Shown here piece by piece: positions 46,776 through 53,436 of a stretch of DNA of 53,436 bases (its first letter is position 1; each line of letters starts with the position of its first letter). A program made the position numbers and the translations under genes. Source of the stretch: Conoideocrella luteorostrata (taxonomy: Eukaryota; Ascomycota; Sordariomycetes; Hypocreales; Clavicipitaceae); contig JASWJB010000310.1 in the NCBI GenBank assembly GCA_032433595.1, positions 1 to 53,436 on the forward strand, written 5' to 3'. The notes under the pieces are model-generated. The model did no database searches. It was not told where the DNA came from and saw only the letters and a program-made list of their open reading frames with translations.

Positions 46776-48560
46776 GATGAAATCGTCGTTTGCTCTCTGT
46801 TTGTTGATGAAGAACGAAGGCGATAATGGATTGTGCTGTGAAGTGGCGGATTTCGTGCCTGGCTTTCTGCCTTGGGTGACACCGACTTATAGCGCTGCAT
46901 TTACGGAGTACACTGACCATAACTAGTCGCCACCCAAGCCAGTGTTTGGATGGACAGGCAGCACCGCCACATCTTGACGCCACACTGTGGGGCTATAATT
47001 CATAGCACCTTCTAACCGCATACAGTTAGTGTGTTTATATAGCTATCCACATTTGAATACTCTTTTCCACCACGAAAATTTCCTACCAAACTTTTCAACT
47101 TGCTTCTTTTCATAACAGTTTGCACCACACCTCACAACTGTGATGGAGAGCAAGCGCTCAGCCATCCAGGTCGGCGAGGAGTGGTGATAAGAATCAATGG
47201 TAAGAATACTCCCTTATTTACCTGCCAGTCTTCTGTGATGAACATATTCACGTGAACATTCCAATTCAGACCAATATCATGGTGATCTATCTACACTGAA
47301 AGAAGCATTGAGCACAACAATGGCTGTACCTGGGTATTTTGAGACCGTTCTAACCCAATTGAAGTTACAGATGCCGAGGATATCAAATATGTCCTGCACG
47401 TACTCAGTGCTCAACTAAGAGGTTAGTTCTTTATGCTCACTTCGCTTCTGTCGTTGCCCCCCTCCAAGTGATGAACAAACCGACGCCTTAGGGATTCCTC
47501 ATGCTTAATACATAATGTGGATACCGTTGTATAAGTTTCAGCCTTGTCTGATTGGAGAAATTTGACAATTTGTTTTATTAGCTCTTGGCCATCGTGGTTC
47601 TTGACAGTTGCTAATCATGTCAGAATAGGTAATTCACAAGCTCTCCCTATTCCACGATCACAGCCACTTTATGATGAAGAATTGAACGAACGGGCGGACA
47701 TATCGAGCCCTGTCGGCTGTCACCCTTGAAAGCGAGGACGTACAATCCTTGTGGTGGAAGATTGACAGGACCTCTTGATGACACTTCGTCACCTGACTGT
47801 GGCATCCTATTACTGGTTTTCATCTTGGGATATATTTGAGTCATAAGACTAACTTGTACTTGAAACCTAGGTAATTATGAATTTAATTTTTATTTTGTGG
47901 GCTAAATATCGACTACTGTGATGAGTTTACCAAAGTATTCACACTGTTTGATTCACGATCAATTTCGATCGCTGGAGCATGAACACAACTACAACTTCTG
48001 ATGTATTCGGTATGTTGAGTCGCACTATGCGGAGAAGGGTGCATACGGAAACACCTGCTGACAAAAGGCAGTTTTAATTATTATTTTTTCCACTTTTGAA
48101 CCACAGTCCTCCACAGTTTGACAAGACACTAATAATAGTGTCTCGAGTAGGTTATAAATACCAACCTATGTGTCTTTCCTCGTCCATGGTAAGCGATATC
48201 CATTATATTCACATGACAACCCCTCGCCATTAGGATGACTCGTAATATATTAGCTTTGGCTGAGTTCATCGTGATGAACAGTTATATTTCACCTTGGAGA
48301 ACTGATTTGGCTTCGTTTTTTTTTTTTCGATGAATACATATATTTGCCGTGGGCCTTATTAAATGTATTTGCTAACAGTAATGTCTTGATAGGTGGTTTG
48401 TGATCACCTTGGTCACACAAGTGCCTGATCGCACCAAAAAAATTAGTTACGCTTTTAATATAAAGATATTTCTGGACAAGATTTGTAATTTTTAAATTTG
48501 TGACCTACATGTCAATTTCATCTGCAAATACGCCGTCTTGACCTGAGAACCTCAACTCTC
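46776..48560. other. AT-rich intergenic region, possible gene relic
   Basis: From about 47.0 kb the sequence becomes visibly AT-rich, with no open frame above 66 codons. One TACGGAGTAC copy (46901-46910) lies near the start of the 440-residue gene. Within 47040-47730 several short stretches look like spliced coding exons but cannot be joined without stops. Confidence 0.5.
47040..47730 (+). pseudogene. Possible decayed or incomplete spliced gene
   Basis: A frame with RGVVIRIN ends at a good donor (AATG|GTAAGA, 47202). It continues from TTCAG (47268) as DQYHGDLSTLKEALSTTMA, giving codon continuity across the junction. A second coding-like stretch, EDIKYVLHVLSAQLR, ends near a GTTAGT donor at about 47422. 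A third (ALPIPRSQPLYDEEL) starts after a TAG/GTAATT boundary near 47630. No ATG opens the first stretch and the frames do not join cleanly, so this may be a relic, a gene with unusual splicing, or chance. No family is recognised. Confidence 0.25.
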
Positions 48561-49958
48561 CTATCTGAGCTGGAGACGAGCATTCATACCAACGATGCAT
48601 CGTACTAGATCCCAGTTATCGTTTGCGCCGACCCAGTCGGTGATAACAACGCCGGTGCCCGCAGTGCCAACACGTAGCTGGTGTGGTCCCTTGCCTTCGT
48701 CGCCATGTTTTCCGCACAGGTACTCAACCACAGCGGGATTGACTTTGGCAGCGATTCGCTCCGGCCAGCAAGTCGCATTAAAGAAATTACTCGCGCTGAG
48801 GAAATTTATAAAGAAAGGCGGCGGGTTGGCATCTGGATTGTGATCAGGCATTCCGGCGAGCGCAAAGGCCTGCTCAGCAGCTCGTTCCAGCTGTCCGCGG
48901 CTGTATTCAATCTTCTTTTCAATGTTCTGGCTCTCAGTGATCTCGTAGAAGTCCTGTATACGGAAACCACCACCTCCTCCAACTCCGTCCTCGCAGTTAT
49001 CAGGCCACTCTTGAGCGTCGATGCCATAGCCGCCGTTCCGCATCTCATCATCAAGGCCAAATCGGCGCACCAGCACAATCTTGCCGCGAGCCTCGCCCAA
49101 AGCAGGGACCCTTGGTTCTGTCCACCAGCGGTCGCCTCGCTTATCGACATAACTGTGCTTGAGGTAGTGGCCCATTTGGCCGTCGTTGCCTTTGCCAGTA
49201 CCCTCTCGCTTGACACTCATGACGACAGCCTCGCTTGGGTTCTGGTCCAAAAACCGGTAAATGTCCTCGAGCATGTCGGCAAAGTGCTTGCTTCCCGTCA
49301 GTGAGATTGGGAACGCGCTGTGAACAAGAGTGAGGACATCGTCGTCGGTATTGGCCGAGACGCGGATGTCGAGGAAGCGAACTCCGTTCTGGAGCTGCTC
49401 GGGAACGCCAACGGCCTGGCAGCGCACAGAGGGCAGCGCAGTATAGCAGGTAGGCGAGTTGTGAGTGCCAGGAATGGACAGCACAGTGAGCGGCCACTCA
49501 TCGCGAAGCTCTTGCATCCAGGCATTGAGCTTGGCGGACGAGAAGATGGCGATCAGGGCGCCAGTTGGGACGTACACCACAGTGAGATCATGGGGGCCGT
49601 CGTCCAGCTTCTTCATGACGGCGGACTTGGTGCTCGGGCTTGGAATATCCGTCTCATAGCGGTGATCTTCGGTCTTGAAGGTCAACCGCACCACTTCGAG
49701 CCCAGCATCCGCAGCTCGAATGTCTGTCTCTCTGGCTTGGAAGGGCTCGACCGGGATTGAGACGTCGTCGTTCTTGATTGAGTCGCCTCTAGGGTGGAAT
49801 TCATGGTTAATTGTCTCAGTGGCATTGAGGAAGCCCGTGATTGTGGATGTGACATTGGCCAGAACAGAGCCCTGTTTAATTTTCTCACTCTCAAACCGCT
49901 GGACGTGGACAAGCTCGAGAGGATGGATGGTCAGGTTACGAATAGTGAAATTGGCCAT
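48561..49958 (-). CDS. PI-PLC-like phosphodiesterase (PLC X-domain)
   Basis: An intron-free frame gives 465 residues from the ATG at 49958. The N-terminal 150 residues (MANFTIRNLTIHPLELVHVQ) form a beta-rich domain seen in fungal members. The catalytic X domain begins with LTVLSIPGTHNSPTC (His166) and includes NGVRFLDIRV and LVHSAFPIS (His213), the two histidines expected in the PI-PLC X fold. KIVLVRRFGL and the Gly-rich loop GVGGGGGFRIQDFYE follow. There is no calcium-binding Y or C2 domain, so it resembles bacterial-type, metal-independent PI-PLCs that cleave phosphatidylinositol or GPI. No obvious signal peptide is seen. An in-frame ATG at 50087 would add 43 residues and remains possible. 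The substrate is inferred. Confidence 0.87.
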   Translation of the reverse strand: MANFTIRNLTIHPLELVHVQRFESEKIKQGSVLANVTSTITGFLNATETINHEFHPRGDSIKNDDVSIPVEPFQARETDIRAADAGLEVVRLTFKTEDHRYETDIPSPSTKSAVMKKLDDGPHDLTVVYVPTGALIAIFSSAKLNAWMQELRDEWPLTVLSIPGTHNSPTCYTALPSVRCQAVGVPEQLQNGVRFLDIRVSANTDDDVLTLVHSAFPISLTGSKHFADMLEDIYRFLDQNPSEAVVMSVKREGTGKGNDGQMGHYLKHSYVDKRGDRWWTEPRVPALGEARGKIVLVRRFGLDDEMRNGGYGIDAQEWPDNCEDGVGGGGGFRIQDFYEITESQNIEKKIEYSRGQLERAAEQAFALAGMPDHNPDANPPPFFINFLSASNFFNATCWPERIAAKVNPAVVEYLCGKHGDEGKGPHQLRVGTAGTGVVITDWVGANDNWDLVRCIVGMNARLQLR

Positions 49959-50095
49959 GGTCACGAAGTTTCGGGGGGCAGGGGCTGTGAGGCTGTCTAG
50001 CAGGGTGATGGGAGATGTATCGAAGAAACTCAAGCCGACTTTAGGAAAATGCCGCAGAGCGAGGTTCTTGAGAAGACGATAGTTCATCCACACCC

Positions 50096-50166
50096 AGCTA
50101 CCTACCCAGCTCCCTACCCAGCTACCCAGCTACCTACCTACCTACCTACCTACCTACCTACCCACG
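50096..50166. repeat. CTAC/CCAGCTAC simple repeat
   Basis: CCAGCTAC-type units grade into about eight perfect CTAC units directly upstream of the PI-PLC-like gene, partly within its likely 5' leader. Confidence 0.85.
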
Positions 50167-50444
50167 CACCCACGGATTTGATCTTACGGCTGTTCTTTCT
50201 ACGCAGGCTGAGTAGTTGTGTGGACAGGTGGGCCAACGGAGTGGGAATACACGAATGCGGACAGCTCGAGCTTCCTGTGGAGTGGAGAGAGGGGCAGAAG
50301 GAGGGACCAGAAGGAGAGACTCGATGAGCTGACGAAATGGCATGGCGGCTCCTTCCAGCAGGAGAAGCACCTGGCGCCCAAGCATCCCTCCGACACCAAT
50401 TCCTAGGTTGGCCAATACTCCGTACTTCTGAATCTGATTCGTGA

Positions 50445-50468
50445 GCCCAGCCCAGCCCAGCCCAGCCC
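50445..50468. repeat. GCCCA pentanucleotide repeat
   Basis: Nearly five tandem GCCCA units just downstream of a TACTCCGTAC copy at 50416-50425. Confidence 0.85.
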
Positions 50469-51300
50469 ATGCTGCTGAAAAGAGGCCGCCCTTGCGATTC
50501 ATTGCGCCAGGTCAATCCAACAGACCCTGCCCTGTGGGAAGGCTGTTGGGGCTAGGCCAGGCCGAATAGAATCCTGACAACAGACGCGCACCATCGGTGA
50601 TCTGCAGGTTAGCTCGGGCTGGCTGGGCCCGGTGCGCCCATTGAAGAATGAGTGCCAAACGCTATTTCAGAGAACAAAAATAAATCAGGACCAGATGACC
50701 GGGAGCATGTACCAGTCATTGGGAGGGCTGTCGGCACGCAATGTGGCTTGGGCTGGCTATTGAGATATGAGGCTTGCGCTAGGATGTTAGTGTGTCTCCA
50801 GCCCGTTCGTTGACGGAGCAGCCCAAGATCACGACCGGATTGCCGGGTTCTGTCTCTGAGCGTCTCTATGCCAGCAGCCGCAGTCTCACCGTCGTGCTCA
50901 CAGCAGAGAACGTGGTGGTTCTGGGCTGAAAGTGGTCGATTTGAATGCTTCCCTACCTTTGCTTATGAGATTGATGTCACAGCACACACGAAAATGAGCA
51001 AAAGTTACAAGCATTATGAAGAAAAAAAAAACTAAGCCTTGTACCATTGAAATTTTAACAGACTGCCTATTGCTACCAACCCAGCCCTGCACAAAGCACA
51101 AAGAAACGAGGGACCCAGGCTCTCAACAGTGTCGCCAAGGTGATATCTCAATACTCCACGTGTATGCTGATCCGGCGACGACAAGAACTGAGGACACCAC
51201 CAAAAGAAACCCACCCAGGAAAAAAAAAATTACAAAACAAAACACATTCTAGACAAGAAACTAGCAGCGTAAAGCCACAGCATGAATTCGATTGGAGTTA

Positions 51301-51933
51301 CTAGGATCTGCTGCGCTTCACAGAACCGGACGATGAAGCCTCACTGTCTTCGTCCTCATCATCTTGGTGATCCCTCTTACGACGCTGCTGAAGAGCCTGG
51401 CCGATAACATCTTCGTTGCCAACCACGTTTTCCTGCCCTTCCACCTCCATGCTAGCATCCACTTCGATTTTGATCGGCCTAGGTCGACCGTCTTCATCAA
51501 CCATGGGAATTCCGCACTGCCCGGAACTATTCTCCTGGATGGCTTGCACCACAGCGCGAGCAATCGCGTTGGCATGTTCAGAAGGGGTGTCTTTGATGCA
51601 TACAATATTGCTGCTGCTGCAGACCTTAACAGAGGTGTTAATACGGAGACAGATCGGTGACTGCCCTTCCTCAGGGTGCAACCCATCGCCGTAGTCTAGG
51701 TCCATGTCGTTCGGGTGGTTGTTCAGGATCGATACCAAGGGCGAGCGGTCCAGCTCAACGTTGTTCCCGACCGAGGTGAAGAGTCGGAACTCTTCAACGG
51801 ACATGGCCCGTAGGCCGAATGGGTTGGAGTAGGCCGGAGGAGGAGAAACGTGGTTTGGAGCGTCGTTTTTGGCAGGCATGACTTGGATGGGCGTGACTTG
51901 GGCGTTGTGGTTTGCAGTGACTGGGGCATCCAT
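51301..51933 (-). CDS. Hypothetical protein with nuclear-looking basic tail
   Basis: A single-exon frame of 210 residues with ATG at 51933. The N-terminus is Pro/Asn-rich and disordered. A probable folded core lies at about 95-170 (ICLRINTSVKVCSSSNIVCIK, PSEHANAIARAVVQAIQE, RPRPIKIEVDASMEVEG). The C-terminus alternates basic and acidic runs (QQRRKRDHQDDEDEDSEAS, VKRSRS), resembling a nuclear localisation signal. I do not recognise a family. The reading frame is ended by TAG and supported by codon-like conservation of the core only by eye. A nuclear role is inferred from composition. Confidence 0.65.
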   Translation of the reverse strand: MDAPVTANHNAQVTPIQVMPAKNDAPNHVSPPPAYSNPFGLRAMSVEEFRLFTSVGNNVELDRSPLVSILNNHPNDMDLDYGDGLHPEEGQSPICLRINTSVKVCSSSNIVCIKDTPSEHANAIARAVVQAIQENSSGQCGIPMVDEDGRPRPIKIEVDASMEVEGQENVVGNEDVIGQALQQRRKRDHQDDEDEDSEASSSGSVKRSRS

Positions 51934-53436
51934 AGCTGTTGTAGTACAGATTGGTAGGGACCAAGGAAACGTCGTAGTGACGGGTTATAAAACAATTAAG
52001 AAGTAGGAATATAGTATAGAATAGAGATGGAGTAATAGTAGTTATATTAGAAATTCGAGCAGTGTTGAAAGATGTAGTAGACTCTGTGGTCCTTATCCTG
52101 AAGAATTGAGGGTTGGGGAGGGCCCTTTTATGTTTTTTTTGGGATCCGGCGATAAGACAGGCGCAATAGCGGCCGACGTGGTTGAGCAACCAAAAAGAAA
52201 AGGGCGGTACGCCGAGAAAGTTGGAGGGTGTAGTTCGATGTTACAATGGGGACTGGAGTCTCACGCCACCAAAGTATTCTGAGCAACCGCTGTAGACCGA
52301 ATCCCGAATAATGATGGGAGGAGCGTAAACGTAGTAATGGTACGTATAAGTTGGGGAAAAACTAGTGAATGGGCTGGATCAACCCTGAACGAGATGGGAA
52401 GGGGGGGGTGTGCTGGGGTGGCACAGGATTCTAATTTACTGGAAGCAGTCCTTGTTTCCTGTTTCTTTTTCAACCAATTCGGCTTATTGAGTTTCCCGGG
52501 GTTTCATCAAATATGAAGAGCCAAGAGAAGAGAGAGAGAAAAGAGGAGAACAACACGTGTGCAGAGAACAAGGGCACTTTGGATTTTGGATTTTGGGCTT
52601 CTACGCGAGAGAGACGTCTGCTTGTATGATGAGTTGCTGGCTGAGTTCAACATGTGTTATTCTTCGGTTTGCTTTGTTTGCCTTCCTTTTCCACCTGCTT
52701 CTCTTATTGTATAATGAGATTTTCTATGGGACTTTCTTCCTTTCCTTCTCTCTTCCTGTTGCTGGATCCACAACCGAAAGCGCGGGTCAAGAATGGACGG
52801 TACCAGGAAGGCAGCAAAGGACTGTGGATAATGTGAGTGTCAGCATGCCTTTTGTCATGATATACTACGGACACGCCCTCCTCCTCCTCCTCCTCCTCCT
52901 CACCATTCCCAAAAGGAGGTGTATTCAATTGATGCTAACTACTGTGGCCGCTGAAAGGATGGCTCACGTTCACTGCGCAGTATGCGGGTCTGGGATATGC
53001 CACGCCGCCACCTCCCCCGCCAGGACCAGCGATCAAAAGGCAACAAGACATGCCGACCAGGCTAGTGACGTACTGCTGCCCTTTGAAGAACATTTCATGC
53101 ATGACCAGGGACCTTCTTTTGTTCCCACTTCATTGCCAGTCGGGGGCTACCCGCCCTGTCTGTCGCGGATTGTAGGGCACAACACGAGACGGGCTTGCTT
53201 CCGGGTGGCGTTGGGTCTCTTCATGTGCATACAATGACCGCCAACAATCTCACTCCATACAATTTAACCCCCGCAGGCTGTCATGTTTCATGTTTTTGTA
53301 TGGTTCGGCATATGAAGGAACCCCAAATTTCCTTGTTGTCGCGTTGCGCTCGCCTCCAATGCATGAATTCGTGTGGGGCTAGAACAAAACGAGCTGAATG
53401 CTAGATATGTCCTGTTCTATGGCTTGGTGGAGGGGG
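51934..53436. other. Intergenic region at the right edge
   Basis: It holds the promoter of the 210-residue gene, a GAGA-rich tract near 52520-52545 and a CTC trinucleotide repeat (52877-52901). A 226-codon plus-strand frame (52557-53237) has biased, hydrophobic low-complexity content and no ATG, so I do not call it a gene. Confidence 0.55.
52877..52901. repeat. CTC trinucleotide microsatellite
   Basis: About eight CTC units in non-coding DNA near the right edge. Confidence 0.85.

Larger units (their letters stand above)
49959..51300. other. Intergenic region with simple repeats
   Basis: It holds the promoter of the PI-PLC-like gene, a CTAC tetranucleotide repeat (50096-50166), CCCAG pentamers (50445-50468), TACTCCGTAC (50416-50425) and A-rich runs near 51020 and 51223. 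No gene is supported. Confidence 0.6.

Noticed and set aside
52557..53237. 226-codon plus-strand frame near the right edge
   Set aside because: It begins at GTG, is hydrophobic low-complexity (Leu/Phe runs from pyrimidine tracts) and includes a translated CTC microsatellite.

Overview
The window is nuclear DNA of a filamentous ascomycete, most likely a Sordariomycete and probably Hypocreales. The genes are split by short (about 40-95 nt) GT-AG introns, several with CTAAC branch points. They encode single-copy eukaryotic housekeeping proteins of filamentous-fungal type: dynein intermediate chain, STT3, tubulin cofactor E and ATP synthase subunit e. Gene density, roughly one gene per 3.5 kb with compact introns, fits this group. 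No bacterial, viral or intact transposon gene was seen. The genus cannot be fixed from the sequence alone.

Layout, left to right. (1) 69-1472: a single-pass membrane protein on the minus strand with an unresolved 5' end. (2) 1.5-4.3 kb: repeat-rich intergenic DNA. (3) 4305-11875: a minus-strand run of a DUF726/TMCO4-like lipase, the rRNA-processing factor UTP23 and a Ptc7/Azr1-type mitochondrial PP2C phosphatase. (4) About 11.9-17.7 kb: a long divergent intergenic region. (5) Plus strand: a CAF120-like PH-domain protein (17684-21242) and a CHK2/Rad53-type kinase with two FHA regions (23435-27223). (6) Minus strand: an uncharacterised protein with tandem zinc ribbons (28293-31210), STT3 (31677-34198) and ATP synthase subunit e (34979-35509). 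(7) Plus strand: dynein intermediate chain (36325-38463). (8) Minus strand: an aldo-keto reductase, tubulin cofactor E, a peroxisomal MaoC hydratase, a mitochondrial-looking 440-residue protein, a PI-PLC-like phosphodiesterase and a 210-residue nuclear-looking protein (39087-51933).

These are independently transcribed eukaryotic genes, and I see no operon or biosynthetic cluster. They share broad themes: mitochondria (PP2C, subunit e, the 440-residue protein), microtubules (dynein, TBCE) and RNA or checkpoint control (UTP23, CAF120, CHK2).

The most unusual signal is not a gene. A 9-bp word, TACTCCGTA (or TACGGAGTA), recurs about 30 times outside genes, singly, in tandem and as perfect palindromes, and I found no copy in a predicted coding exon. 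A second intergenic family is made of GTAGTTAGT inverted repeats. Other points are a 24-nt micro-exon in STT3, a duplicated zinc-ribbon module in an unrecognised protein, a degenerate second FHA region in the checkpoint kinase, and an AT-rich stretch at 47.0-48.5 kb with traces of a possible decayed spliced gene. Exon boundaries were placed by eye from splice signals and family resemblance. No alignment or transcript data were available.
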